A stretch of 64,000 nt of DNA from an uncultured Pedobacter sp. (GCF_913776295.1 NZ_CAJYOJ010000060.1:62001-126000), one strand, 5' to 3'; shown: positions 9,866 to 17,960, numbered from the stretch's first letter. Made by a program: numbers and translations. The notes: a model not told the origin generated them from the letters alone.

Positions 9866-9873
9866 CAAATATA
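9866..9873 (-). promoter_or_regulatory. -7 promoter element abutting the ruvB start
   Basis: TATATTTG on the minus strand fits TAnnTTTG; only TAGT separates it from the ATG at 9861. Transcription would start at or next to the start codon. Confidence 0.6.
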
Positions 9874-9892
9874 AAATTAAATGCTAAAAAAA

Positions 9893-10786
9893 TTAGGATT
9901 TTTTAAATTTATCTGAAACAATTAGATCTTTCGATCCTGAAGTATATTGATAAAACCCTTCACCCGATTTAGCACCTTTTTTACCTGCTGCCACCATGTT
10001 TACCAGTAATGGGCATGGCGCGTATTTCGGGTTGCCAAAACCATCATTTAATACTTTTAGTATGGCCAGGCAAACATCCAGGCCAATAAAATCGGCTAAC
10101 TGAAGGGGACCCATGGGGTGCGCCATTCCAAGTTTCATTACGGTGTCGATTTCGTGAACGCCGGCAACTCCTTCATATAAAGTATAAATTGCCTCATTAA
10201 TCATGGGCATTAAAATGCGGTTGGCTACGAAGCCAGGATAATCGTTTACCTCCACAGGAACTTTTTCCAGTAGCCGAGCGAGTTGCATAATAGTATTGGT
10301 CGTTGCGTCACTTGTGGCGTAACCTCTTATTACTTCTACTAGCTTCATCACCGGCACAGGATTCATAAAATGCATACCGATTACCTGGTCACCTCTACCG
10401 GTTACAGCAGCGATCTGCGTAATCGAAATAGAAGAAGTATTGGATGCAAGGATAGCATGTGCAGGTGCATATTCATCTAAATCCTTAAAAATCTTTAATT
10501 TTAAGTCTACATTTTCTGTAGCAGCCTCTACAATTAAATCACAGCTTTGAACCCCCTCTTTTATCGAGGTATAAGTACTGATACCATTCAGGGTATTCGT
10601 TTTCTGCTCTTCTGTTAAGGTTCCTTTGGCAACTTGTCTGTCCAGATTTTTGGTAATGGTTTGTAGGGCTTTATCCAATGCCGATTGATTGAGGTCAATC
10701 AGGTTGACCTTATAATTAAATTGTGCAAAGGTATGGGCAATACCATTTCCCATAGTTCCTGATCCAATAACTGCGATGTGTTTCAT
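9893..10786 (-). CDS. 3-hydroxybutyryl-CoA / 3-hydroxyacyl-CoA dehydrogenase
   Basis: A 297-residue NAD-dependent 3-hydroxyacyl-CoA dehydrogenase. The Rossmann nucleotide loop GSGTMGNG is at residues 8-15, the substrate/NAD segment ASNTSSIS follows, then HFMNPVPVMKLVEVI with the catalytic His, and Asn in NRILMPMINEA. The C-terminal helical domain starts with HPMGPLQLADFIGLDV. The single-domain size matches the bacterial Hbd/PaaH type rather than the fused FadB. It would oxidise or reduce acetoacetyl-CoA or longer acyl intermediates. It lies between pdxH and ruvB on the same strand without an obvious fatty-acid operon. Confidence 0.92.
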   Translation of the reverse strand: MKHIAVIGSGTMGNGIAHTFAQFNYKVNLIDLNQSALDKALQTITKNLDRQVAKGTLTEEQKTNTLNGISTYTSIKEGVQSCDLIVEAATENVDLKLKIFKDLDEYAPAHAILASNTSSISITQIAAVTGRGDQVIGMHFMNPVPVMKLVEVIRGYATSDATTNTIMQLARLLEKVPVEVNDYPGFVANRILMPMINEAIYTLYEGVAGVHEIDTVMKLGMAHPMGPLQLADFIGLDVCLAILKVLNDGFGNPKYAPCPLLVNMVAAGKKGAKSGEGFYQYTSGSKDLIVSDKFKKS

Positions 10787-10876
10787 TCTTTAAAATTAAA
10801 GAGGAATTTCTAATGAACGATTGTGTAAAAAAAGATTTCCTGTCATGTTAATCTATATCGGTTTTTCTGAACAAGG

Positions 10877-11527
10877 CTAAGGTGCCAATCTGGTTTTTGT
10901 CCAGCTTCCTTTTACCAGTTCAAAGTTTATCCTATCGTGCAACCGGCTTCTTCTGCCTTGCCAAAACTCTATTCGGTTTGGTTTAACAATATAACCGCCC
11001 CAATGCGCCGGTTTGGCCACACTTTTGCCAGCACTTTTAGCTTTAAGTTCTTCCACTTTTTCTTCCAAAAATGTCCTGTTCGGAATAATCTGGCTCTGCG
11101 GGGAAACGACAGCTCCGATCTGACTGGCAATTGGTCTGGTATTGAAATAGGCTTCTGATGTTTCTTTATCCAGTTTTTCTACTGTTCCTTCAATTCTAAC
11201 CTGTCTTTCCAGTTCAGGCCAGAAAAAAACTAAGGCTGCATAAGGGTTGCGTTTTAATTCTTTTCCCTTAGCACTCAGGTAATTGGTGAAAAACCTGAAC
11301 CCATCTGCATCAACACCTTTAAGTAAAACAATACGGGCATCGGGCCGGCCAGCTTTATCTGCTGTAGCCAAAGTCATTATATTAGGTTCGTATATTTGAG
11401 CATCAACAGCATGTTGAAACCATTTTTGAAACTGGATAATCGGATCCGGATCAACGTCAGATTCATCTAGCGAAGCACTTTTGTAATCTTGGCGCAGGTT
11501 TTGTAGAAATTCATTTGTAACTTGCAT
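10877..11527 (-). CDS. pdxH: Pyridoxamine 5'-phosphate oxidase PdxH
   Basis: FMN enzyme that makes pyridoxal 5'-phosphate from pyridoxine or pyridoxamine 5'-phosphate. Length 216 residues is normal. FMN-binding segments are visible as PDARIVLLKGVDADGFRFFTN and the KGKELKRNPYAAL stretch. The C-terminal dimer/PLP signature is seen as NRIEFWQGRRSRLHDR. The gene is divergent from yqgE with about 46 bases between start codons. A TATTTTTG promoter element lies 4 bases before its ATG. Confidence 0.97.
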   Translation of the reverse strand: MQVTNEFLQNLRQDYKSASLDESDVDPDPIIQFQKWFQHAVDAQIYEPNIMTLATADKAGRPDARIVLLKGVDADGFRFFTNYLSAKGKELKRNPYAALVFFWPELERQVRIEGTVEKLDKETSEAYFNTRPIASQIGAVVSPQSQIIPNRTFLEEKVEELKAKSAGKSVAKPAHWGGYIVKPNRIEFWQGRRSRLHDRINFELVKGSWTKTRLAP

Positions 11528-11531
11528 TTAA

Positions 11532-11539
11532 CAAAAATA
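11532..11539 (-). promoter_or_regulatory. -7 promoter element abutting the pdxH start
   Basis: TATTTTTG on the minus strand, followed by TTAA and the ATG at 11527. This predicts a leaderless or near-leaderless transcript. Confidence 0.6.
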
Positions 11540-11573
11540 GACATCTTTTACGGTGTAACAAATGATTATCATC

Positions 11574-12137
11574 ATGCTGAACAATATAAAACCAAAAACC
11601 GGCCGTTTGCTCATTTCAGAACCATTTATGGCCGATCCCAATTTTAAAAGGTCAGTGGTATTGTTAGCAGAGCATGGTGAGGATGGATCGGTAGGTTATA
11701 TTCTCAACCAGGTAGGGAACCTGGTATTGAACGATGTGATACCCGATTTATGGGATGCCAGAAATTATATTTATTTCGGCGGACCTGTTGCTGCCGATAC
11801 CTTGCACTTTATTCATCGGTGTTACGACAAGTTACAAAGTGGCGAACCTATCGGGAATGGTTTATATTGGGGCGGAAATTTCGAAACCCTTAAAATCCTG
11901 ATCAATACCAATGCGATACGAGAGGATGAGGTGAAATTTTTTATGGGTTATTCAGGCTGGGATCACGGACAACTTGTTCGCGAAATAGAACAGAATGCCT
12001 GGATGGTGAGTGATAGTTTTAACCCTGACCTGATTTTTGGTAACGATGATGAAAAACTTTGGCGGGATGTAATTGTGAACCTCGGCCCGAAGTATGCGCA
12101 TATCAGTAATTTTCCGGTAGATCCGAGTTTGAACTGA
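11574..12137 (+). CDS. YqgE/AlgH family protein
   Basis: A member of the YqgE/AlgH (UPF0301) family. The start is taken at 11574 (MLNNIKPKTGRLLISEPF); an upstream ATG at 11562 adds only MIII. Family hallmarks are visible: GRLLISEP, DPNFKRSVVLLAEH, GSVGYILN, YFGGPVAADTLHFIH and a GYSGWDHGQLVREI segment with Trp and Gly conserved. The biochemical role of the family is not settled; AlgH was linked to alginate regulation in Pseudomonas. The gene is monocistronic by position. Confidence 0.92.
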   Translation: MLNNIKPKTGRLLISEPFMADPNFKRSVVLLAEHGEDGSVGYILNQVGNLVLNDVIPDLWDARNYIYFGGPVAADTLHFIHRCYDKLQSGEPIGNGLYWGGNFETLKILINTNAIREDEVKFFMGYSGWDHGQLVREIEQNAWMVSDSFNPDLIFGNDDEKLWRDVIVNLGPKYAHISNFPVDPSLN

Positions 12138-12244
12138 TTAATCCAATAGCCAATTCAGAAATTATTTATTTAAAATAAAACGATAAATATTTATTGTTTT
12201 ATTTTAAATTTATTTATGTTTGTTTCGTATTTAAATTATTATTT

Positions 12245-12892
12245 ATGAAACTCTCAGAAAGTAAGTTAATTAGAAACATAAATAGATTGGCTACCATAGT
12301 ATTGGCTTTTTATGTGATATTTTTGCTGCAACAACTTTTTACATCTTCTTCACCGGCAATTAGTAAGGCAGTTAAGAGCTACGAAGTATACAATGTAAAA
12401 CTCAATTATTTCACAAATAAAATTGCTGAAGACCCATTAAAATCTTGGTTTCACGACACGGTTGTGATACAAAAAACTGATAGGGCTTTGGTTCATTTAA
12501 GATTTAGGACTTATGATCAATTATTCTCCTTACCAGCTCTATTGTTTCAGTTTTCAATTGTTGTTTATTGGTTAGTTATTGGAGTAATTATTGCGCTGAT
12601 AAAAATGTTTTTCAAATCGCTTACAAAGGATAACGTATTTACCACAAGAAATGCGTCGATTATAATATGGGGAAGTTTATTGTTAATGTGTTTGCCAGTG
12701 GTAAGTTGGCTTTCTCAAGAACTATTTGTTTCTTGCATTGATCAGTTGCGTTTAAACGATTCCAAATATGCTTTAAGTAATGGTGAACATATTATAGCTT
12801 CTGAAACCATCATAGGCTTGATTATATTGACATTTGGACTTGCTTTTAGAGTGGGAGTTGATATCAAACAAGAAAACGAATCATTCGTATAA
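12245..12892 (+). CDS. DUF2975-family membrane protein
   Basis: About 215 residues with four predicted transmembrane segments: LATIVLAFYVIFLLQQLF, FSIVVYWLVIGVIIALI, IIIWGSLLLMCLPVVSWLS, and IIGLIILTFGLAFRVGVDI. The start is taken at 12245 because the upstream extension from 12194 lies in very AT-rich spacer. The ending GLAFRVGVDIKQENESFV resembles the LAEVFREGxxLxxDxxxTV end of DUF2975 proteins. The next gene, 9 bases downstream, encodes a small HTH protein, the usual partner of DUF2975. Function of the pair is unknown; a membrane-linked regulator is a reasonable guess. Confidence 0.75.
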   Translation: MKLSESKLIRNINRLATIVLAFYVIFLLQQLFTSSSPAISKAVKSYEVYNVKLNYFTNKIAEDPLKSWFHDTVVIQKTDRALVHLRFRTYDQLFSLPALLFQFSIVVYWLVIGVIIALIKMFFKSLTKDNVFTTRNASIIIWGSLLLMCLPVVSWLSQELFVSCIDQLRLNDSKYALSNGEHIIASETIIGLIILTFGLAFRVGVDIKQENESFV

Positions 12893-12901
12893 AACTAAGA
12901 T

Positions 12902-13102
12902 ATGCCTATAGTTATAAATTTAGATGTGATGTTGGCCAAACGGAAAATGTCGTTAACTGAATTATCCGAAAAGGTTGGTTTAACCATTGTAAACCTCTCT
13001 ATATTAAAAACAGGAAAAGCGAAGGGCGTACGGTTCGATACGTTGGAAGCAATCTGCAAAGTATTGGATTGCAAACCAGCTGATATTATAGATATAGAAT
13101 AA
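12902..13102 (+). CDS. Small XRE-family HTH regulator (YozG-like)
   Basis: 66 residues forming one Cro/CI-type helix-turn-helix: MLAKRKMSLTELSEKVGLT, then NLSILKTGKAKGVRFDTLEAICKVLDCKPADII. The layout and the ending match the YozG/HTH_26 group that is found next to DUF2975 membrane proteins. It lies 9 bases after the DUF2975 gene and is surely co-transcribed. It probably regulates its own operon; targets beyond that cannot be seen. Confidence 0.88.
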   Translation: MPIVINLDVMLAKRKMSLTELSEKVGLTIVNLSILKTGKAKGVRFDTLEAICKVLDCKPADIIDIE

Positions 13103-13254
13103 AAAAAAAGTGCTGTTAAAATTAATTTTACATCGCACGTTTTTATATTATTCAGTAAGTTTTGTGGCGATTAATATCAATTGAAAATGCCTTAATGGTA
13201 TTTAGAGACTTTTATCGTCAGACTGATTTATTCCATTGACTAGCTTCCTACAAG

Positions 13255-13275
13255 ATGCTGAAACAAGTTCAGCAT
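13255..13275. repeat. ATGCTGAA/TTCAGCAT hairpin
   Basis: Arms ATGCTGAA and TTCAGCAT around a 5-base centre. A near-identical copy is at 36777-36797. It sits in the spacer downstream of purE and of the HTH gene. Confidence 0.65.
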
Positions 13276-13292
13276 AGCGATAACACTAAGAA

Positions 13293-13327
13293 TAGACTCC
13301 CGACTCCAGACTTAGGACTCTAGACTA
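13293..13327 (-). repeat. Degenerate heptamer array across the purE stop codon
   Basis: On the minus strand five 7-base units follow each other: TAGTCTA, GAGTCCT, AAGTCTG, GAGTCGG, GAGTCTA. The first two lie inside purE and contribute its last codons and stop. Confidence 0.6.
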
Positions 13328-13818
13328 TCAGCACTTTCCTCCACTTTTTTCCTCAACTCATCTTTATAAGCCTGCATTTTAACCGTTAATGATTCATCAG
13401 CAGTAGCTAAAATCTGAGTGGCCAGTAAACCAGCATTTTTTGCGGCGTTTAAGGCTACAGTGGCTACCGGAATACCATTTGGCATTTGTAAAATGGATAA
13501 AATACTATCCCAACCATCGATAGAATTCGATGATTTAACCGGAACACCGATTACGGGTAGGGTAGTGATAGAAGCAACCATACCCGGCAAGTGGGCTGCA
13601 CCGCCTGCACCTGCAATAATAACCTTTAAGCCACGGCTCTGGGCTTCTTTAGCGTAATTAAACATACGTTCTGGTGTTCTGTGTGCAGAAACAACCGTAA
13701 TTTCGTAGTTGATTCCAAATTCTTTTAATACATCAGCAGCATCTTGCATTACAGGTAAATCTGATTTGCTACCCATGATAATTCCCACCGATGCCGAATT
13801 TGAATTTCCTTGACTCAT
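13312..13818 (-). CDS. purE: N5-carboxyaminoimidazole ribonucleotide mutase PurE
   Basis: Class I PurE, 168 residues, converting N5-CAIR to CAIR in purine synthesis. Signature segments are [28 protein letters not shown] and [14 protein letters not shown], followed by PVIGVP and [15 protein letters not shown]. It is the second gene after purK, 65 bases downstream on the same strand, so the two enzymes that act in sequence are co-transcribed. The C-terminal residues SLES are encoded by a decayed heptamer repeat that runs on past the stop codon. Confidence 0.98.
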   Translation of the reverse strand: MSQGNSNSASVGIIMGSKSDLPVMQDAADVLKEFGINYEITVVSAHRTPERMFNYAKEAQSRGLKVIIAGAGGAAHLPGMVASITTLPVIGVPVKSSNSIDGWDSILSILQMPNGIPVATVALNAAKNAGLLATQILATADESLTVKMQAYKDELRKKVEESADSLES

Positions 13819-13883
13819 ATCTCTTTTAATTCTTTTTTCTAAATATTATAATTCCCCTTGTAATTGACTTCCCTTCGAGGGGC

Positions 13884-15023
13884 TTACGCAATTACTTTTA
13901 ACGTTTTTTGTACAAACCGTGCTTTTTCAATCGCTTTTTCCCTGTCGATATCAACAATGGTTACATGGCCCATTTTACGGAAAGGTTTAGTGTATTTTTT
14001 GCCGTAGAGGTGAACATAGATGCCATCAATGGCGAGTACTTTTTCCAGATTTTCATATTGTGCAACACCTTCAAAGCCTTTTTCTCCCAGAAGATTGATC
14101 ATAATGGCATTGGTAATGCTGCTCGTATCGCCCAATGGCAAGTTATAAATAGCACGTAAATGTTGTTCGAACTGAGAAACATAATTGCCCTCAATGGTCT
14201 GGTGACCGCTATTGTGCGGGCGCGGAGCAACCTCGTTTACCAGTAGTTCCCCGTCTCTGCAGACAAACATTTCTACCGCTAAAATTCCGGTAATATTCAT
14301 AGCTGAAGCGATGTTCTTCGCAATGTTTTCTGCCTTATGTTGTAAACTTTCAGCAAAAGTTGAAGGGGAAATTAAAAATTCTACCAGGTTGGCTTCGGGA
14401 TTAAATTCCATTTCCACCATTGGGAAAGTTTTTACATCACCATTGGCGTTGCGTGCTACAATTACAGCCACTTCTTTTTCAAAATCGACCAGCTTTTCAA
14501 CAATGCAAGGTGCATCGAATGCTTTGTCCAGATCGGCAGCACTATTGATTCTCATTACACCTTTGCCATCATAACCATCTTTACGCAGCTTTAAGATATA
14601 TGGAAAAGGAATATTGCAGTTTTCCATATCTTCCTTTGTGTTGACAATCTGAAAAGGAGAGGTCGGGATATCATTCTCTTTAAAAAACTGTTTCTGTACC
14701 CCTTTATCCTGGATCAAACGGATTACCCTTGATTGAGGGAATACTTTTTTTCCTTCTTTCTCAAGCTGCTCAAGGGCATCGATATTTACCTTTTCAATTT
14801 CGATGGTAATGATATCAGCTTTCTTACCGAAATTGTAAACGGTGTCGAAATCGGTAATGGAGCCGTTTTCGAAGTAATTGGAAATGTGTTTACAGGGAGC
14901 ATCAGGATCCGGGTCCAAAACTAACGTAGTTACATTGTAATTAATAGCTTGCTGAATGAGCATCCTGCCCAGTTGTCCGCCACCTAAAATACCTAATTTT
15001 AATTCGCTAATCTGTTTTGCCAT
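13884..15023 (-). CDS. purK: N5-carboxyaminoimidazole ribonucleotide synthase PurK
   Basis: ATP-grasp enzyme that carboxylates AIR with bicarbonate to N5-CAIR. The start is taken at 15023 (MAKQISELKLGILGGGQLGRM); the 15053 start would place the gene start upstream of its own promoter element. Visible features are the N-terminal GILGGGQLGRM loop, the ATP-grasp core with YILKLRKDGYDGKGVM and PCIVEKLVDFEKE, and the C-terminal EVAPRPHNSGHQTIE signature. Length about 379 residues is normal. First gene of purK-purE. Confidence 0.97.
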   Translation of the reverse strand: MAKQISELKLGILGGGQLGRMLIQQAINYNVTTLVLDPDPDAPCKHISNYFENGSITDFDTVYNFGKKADIITIEIEKVNIDALEQLEKEGKKVFPQSRVIRLIQDKGVQKQFFKENDIPTSPFQIVNTKEDMENCNIPFPYILKLRKDGYDGKGVMRINSAADLDKAFDAPCIVEKLVDFEKEVAVIVARNANGDVKTFPMVEMEFNPEANLVEFLISPSTFAESLQHKAENIAKNIASAMNITGILAVEMFVCRDGELLVNEVAPRPHNSGHQTIEGNYVSQFEQHLRAIYNLPLGDTSSITNAIMINLLGEKGFEGVAQYENLEKVLAIDGIYVHLYGKKYTKPFRKMGHVTIVDIDREKAIEKARFVQKTLKVIA

Positions 15024-15040
15024 GCGCTTGAAAATAATGC

Positions 15041-15058
15041 TACTTTTGTGCAAAAGTA
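15041..15058. promoter_or_regulatory. Palindromic divergent promoter between purK and the BaiN-like gene
   Basis: TACTTTTGTGCAAAAGTA is a perfect 18-base palindrome. Each strand carries TACTTTTG, a match to TAnnTTTG. The plus-strand copy (15041-15048) points to the flavoprotein gene at 15078 and the minus-strand copy (15058-15051) to purK at 15023. Confidence 0.65.
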
Positions 15059-15077
15059 ACCATAATAAATTTTATTG

Positions 15078-16268
15078 ATGAATGCTGATGCAATAATTAT
15101 TGGGGCAGGTGCCTGCGGATTGATGTGTGCGGTACAGGCAGGCTATCTGGGTAAGAAGGTAATTGTGCTGGAAAGGAACGAAAAGCCTGGCGCCAAAATT
15201 TTAATTTCAGGCGGTGGGCGCTGTAACTACACCAACCAATATGCATCTGCAGAGCAGTTTATATCAGCCAACCCACATTTTATAAAATCGGCTTTCACCC
15301 AATGGACAGTTGAAGACACCATCAGCTTTTTTGAAACCTATGGCATTAATGGCAAGGAAAAAACTTTAGGCCAATTATTCCCTGACCATAAAAATGCCAG
15401 AGATGTGGTGCAGGTTTTCACTTCCATCTGCGAGGATTTCGGACAGGAAATTAGGTGTAATGCCGACGTAAAGGATATTGAAATATTGCCTGAAGGTTTT
15501 AAAGTGAGTTATGATAAAAATGGTAAGAGAATTGTTTTGACAGCCGCGAAACTGGTACTTGCAACGGGAGGTTTACCTATTCCAAAAATGGGCGCTACTG
15601 ATTTTGCTTTACGTTTTGCCAGAAAACATGACCTGAAGATTATTGAAACTGCTCCCGCCTTAGTTCCTTTAACCATTACAGGTAAAGATGAAGAGTGGTT
15701 TGCGCAACTTTCGGGCAATACTGTTTTTTGTGAAGTAAGTAACGACGAAATTTCCTTTGAAGAAAATATCCTGTTTACGCATTGGGGATTGAGCGGTCCG
15801 GCTATTTTGCAGATTTCCTCTTTTTGGAGAAGGGGAGAAACAGTCAATTTAAATTTGTTGCCGCATCAAAATATCGTTTCATTGTTGGACGAAGAAAGAA
15901 AAACAAATGGTAAAACTTTATTGTCAACACTGCTGAACCGAATCTATACCAAAAAATTTACAGATGCCTTAGGCAAATTTTTACCTTTAAATAAACCGGT
16001 TGCCGCGTTAACAAATGCAGAGATTAATTTAATTGAACAGACGATCCACTATTTTAAGGTGAAGCCTGCGGGCGATAAAGGTTATGATAAAGCGGAGGTG
16101 ATGCGTGGCGGAATTGATACCAATGAAATTTCTTCCAAAACTTTGGAATGTAAGAAAATCCCCAACCTTTTTTTTGGCGGAGAATGTTTGGATGTTACCG
16201 GATGGCTTGGTGGCTATAATTTCCAATGGGCCTGGGCCAGTGGTTTTGTGATTGCACAGAATATTTGA
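15078..16268 (+). CDS. BaiN/HI0933-family FAD-dependent oxidoreductase
   Basis: A flavoprotein of 396 residues in the HI0933/YhiN/BaiN family. The ATG at 15078 follows directly after an in-frame TTG. The FAD-binding loop GAGACGLMCAVQAG is at the N terminus, followed by VIVLERNEKPGAKILISGGGRCNYTN, a strong family signature. C-terminal hallmarks are KAEVMRGGIDTNEISSKTLE and GGECLDVTGWLGGYNFQWAWASG. The reaction is not known for most members; BaiN itself acts in bile acid metabolism in clostridia, which need not apply here. Confidence 0.92.
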   Translation: MNADAIIIGAGACGLMCAVQAGYLGKKVIVLERNEKPGAKILISGGGRCNYTNQYASAEQFISANPHFIKSAFTQWTVEDTISFFETYGINGKEKTLGQLFPDHKNARDVVQVFTSICEDFGQEIRCNADVKDIEILPEGFKVSYDKNGKRIVLTAAKLVLATGGLPIPKMGATDFALRFARKHDLKIIETAPALVPLTITGKDEEWFAQLSGNTVFCEVSNDEISFEENILFTHWGLSGPAILQISSFWRRGETVNLNLLPHQNIVSLLDEERKTNGKTLLSTLLNRIYTKKFTDALGKFLPLNKPVAALTNAEINLIEQTIHYFKVKPAGDKGYDKAEVMRGGIDTNEISSKTLECKKIPNLFFGGECLDVTGWLGGYNFQWAWASGFVIAQNI

Positions 16269-16276
16269 TCGTTATT

Positions 16277-16310
16277 AAACGTCTCAGGTTTTCACAAACC
16301 TGAGACGTTT
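16277..16310. repeat. Perfect long hairpin after the BaiN-like gene
   Basis: Arms AAACGTCTCAGGTTT (16277-16291) and AAACCTGAGACGTTT (16296-16310) around TCAC. It starts 9 bases after the stop codon. There is no strong T-run after it, so it is either a weak terminator or a repeat-derived hairpin. Confidence 0.65.
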
Positions 16311-16460
16311 GTATAAGTTTTCACTACGCTTCGGGCTTTCTATTCTATCAGGTTTATTTGATCAAAAACCATGGTTCTTGCTAAATTACACTAAATATTT
16401 AAAGTATTTACATGTGGATGAGTTAAAGTGTGCCACAATAATCAGTAAATTTGATACACT

Positions 16461-16703
16461 ATGGAAGCATTAAAAGATATTATCTCAACAAACGCTGATG
16501 TTTTAGGCGGTTTGCCTGTTTTTGCAGGTACCAGAGTACCCGTTGAAACATTATTTTTTCATATTGAAAAAGGAATTACTATCGATGAATTTTTAGAAGA
16601 CTTTCCAAGTGTATCTAAGGTTCAGGTAATTAATGTATTAGAAGTCGTGAACAAATTAATAACTTCAGATCGTATAGATAAAATATATGAAATTGCTTCT
16701 TGA
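16461..16703 (+). CDS. DUF433-family antitoxin
   Basis: 80 residues of the DUF433 (VapB-like) family. The family core is visible as LGGLPVFAGTRVPVETLFFHIEKGITIDEFLEDFPSVSKVQV. DUF433 proteins are paired with DUF5615 PIN-like proteins as predicted type II toxin-antitoxin systems. The downstream DUF5615 frame starts at 16687 and overlaps this gene by 17 bases, the expected layout. Since the toxin frame is broken by a stop codon, this antitoxin may now be orphaned. Confidence 0.88.
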   Translation: MEALKDIISTNADVLGGLPVFAGTRVPVETLFFHIEKGITIDEFLEDFPSVSKVQVINVLEVVNKLITSDRIDKIYEIAS

Positions 16704-17013
16704 TGAAAATCTCCCCAAAAGACTATAAGAACATTTTTCTGAACATGAGATTTATACTGTTAGGGATATGGGCTGGAATGGCGTTAAGAATGGTGATTTG
16801 CTTAAATTAATGATTGCTGATGGTTTTAAAGTATTGATTACCTTTGATAAAAATTTACAGTTTCAGCAGAATTTCGCTAAATATACACTACCAATCATTG
16901 TCTTAAATGCATCCGATAATACATATATGACGCTAAGAGAATTTGTTCCGCAGGTCTTATTGTTGCTAAAATCAAACCTAAAACCCGGCGCTAACCTCAT
17001 TAGCTACAAATAA
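16687..17013 (+). pseudogene. DUF5615 PIN-like toxin, interrupted by an in-frame stop
   Basis: Reading from the ATG at 16687 gives MKLLLDENLPKRL, then a TAA stop at 16726-16728, then EHFSEHEIYTVRDMGWNGVKNGDLLKLM and on to 17013 in the same frame. The two parts together match a full DUF5615 protein of about 108 residues, with the conserved LLLDENLP start and the DKNLQFQQN segment. One base change (for example AAA or GAA to TAA) explains the break; no frameshift is needed. Re-initiation at 16768 would lose the conserved DEN acidic residues. Its end overlaps the convergent gene at 17004 by 10 bases. Confidence 0.8.
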
Positions 17014-17720
17014 ACGTTGGGCATAATTTCCCAGGCCCAGGGTTTTTTAAAGGTTTTAAATGTTCTGAGTTGCGAAAAATATAAAACTTCACTCGTTTTA
17101 CGATTTGCGATATCTCTTCTGTGCAGGTTGCCTACGGTTGTAAATAATTCGCGTGTTTTAAAATCATATACGCGTTCGGTCATGTCGCCATTGTTTTGAT
17201 TATAATAAAGGTTAATTGCACTCGTTAAAAACCAATCTTTATTTTCAAATTTAAAGGTGTAGCCTAATTCCCAGCGCCATTCGGAACCACCCTGAAAACG
17301 GAGATAAAGCTGTTGATCTTTAATGGCAATCTGCTGTAAGGGGTCTCCTAATTTACCGCCCTCTTCCGAACGTAGTATAAAATCATTATTCTGTGTAGAT
17401 AAATTAAATGCAGCGGTTGATTGGTCCTTGAAAAATATGGCCAAGATTCTCGGTTTTTGTGTTTCCTTGATGATTGCACTAATGTTATCGCCATAAACCC
17501 TGGTCTCATCGATTCTCTTATGGTATTCAAAAACTATTGCTAAATCATCAGAGCCGTCGTTATTTAAATCGCCATGAGCCTGATCTATAGCCGTCCAGTT
17601 GGCGGGGGTAAACTCTTCGACAGAAGTTCCCTGTGTTTTAATTTTGGGGAATACAAATGTTTTTTGTGCAAAGCTGAGTTGCACGCAGAGCATCAGGATA
17701 TAAAAACAAAAAACTTTCAT
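17004..17720 (-). CDS. Secreted protein of unknown function
   Basis: 238 residues with a signal peptide (MKVFCFYILMLCVQLSFA, then QK). The mature part contains a short calcium-loop-like motif DLNNDGSDDLAIV, as in FG-GAP/VCBS-like repeats and in many secreted Bacteroidota proteins that report on a quantity read from the cell surface. The rest is beta-rich with many aromatic residues (WRWELGYTFKFENKDWFL). No enzyme motif is seen. The family is unknown to me. It overlaps the convergent DUF5615 frame by 10 bases. Confidence 0.7.
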   Translation of the reverse strand: MKVFCFYILMLCVQLSFAQKTFVFPKIKTQGTSVEEFTPANWTAIDQAHGDLNNDGSDDLAIVFEYHKRIDETRVYGDNISAIIKETQKPRILAIFFKDQSTAAFNLSTQNNDFILRSEEGGKLGDPLQQIAIKDQQLYLRFQGGSEWRWELGYTFKFENKDWFLTSAINLYYNQNNGDMTERVYDFKTRELFTTVGNLHRRDIANRKTSEVLYFSQLRTFKTFKKPWAWEIMPNVYL

Positions 17721-17892
17721 TCAGGCAAAAAAGGTATTGATGTAAGTTTAGAACGCATTTATTAAGCTTTTAGTTTGCATAGTTGCCTTTCCAATGCAGC
17801 ACCTTTTGCTGACCAGATAACCGTCTGACTTATTTTACAAAAAGAAAATGGTGTCCATTTAGCTTGCATATCCCATCTGCATGTAAAATAGC

Positions 17893-17911
17893 CCCTGAAA
17901 TGAATTCAGGG
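17893..17911. repeat. CCCTGAA/TTCAGGG hairpin, second copy
   Basis: CCCTGAAATGAATTCAGGG followed by gtgacg. Same family as 8801 and 36727. Confidence 0.65.
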
Positions 17912-17935
17912 TGACGACCCTATTAAAAAATCCTG

Positions 17936-17943
17936 TATTTTTG
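17936..17943 (+). promoter_or_regulatory. -7 promoter element of the radical SAM gene
   Basis: TATTTTTG matches TAnnTTTG and lies 17 bases before the TTG start at 17961, giving a leader of about a dozen bases. Confidence 0.5.
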
Positions 17944-17960
17944 CAAAAAAACAATACCTT

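Noticed and set aside
16768..17013. Independent 81-codon gene starting at 16768
   Set aside because: It is the remainder of the DUF5615 frame after the in-frame stop and lacks the conserved N-terminal LLLDEN.
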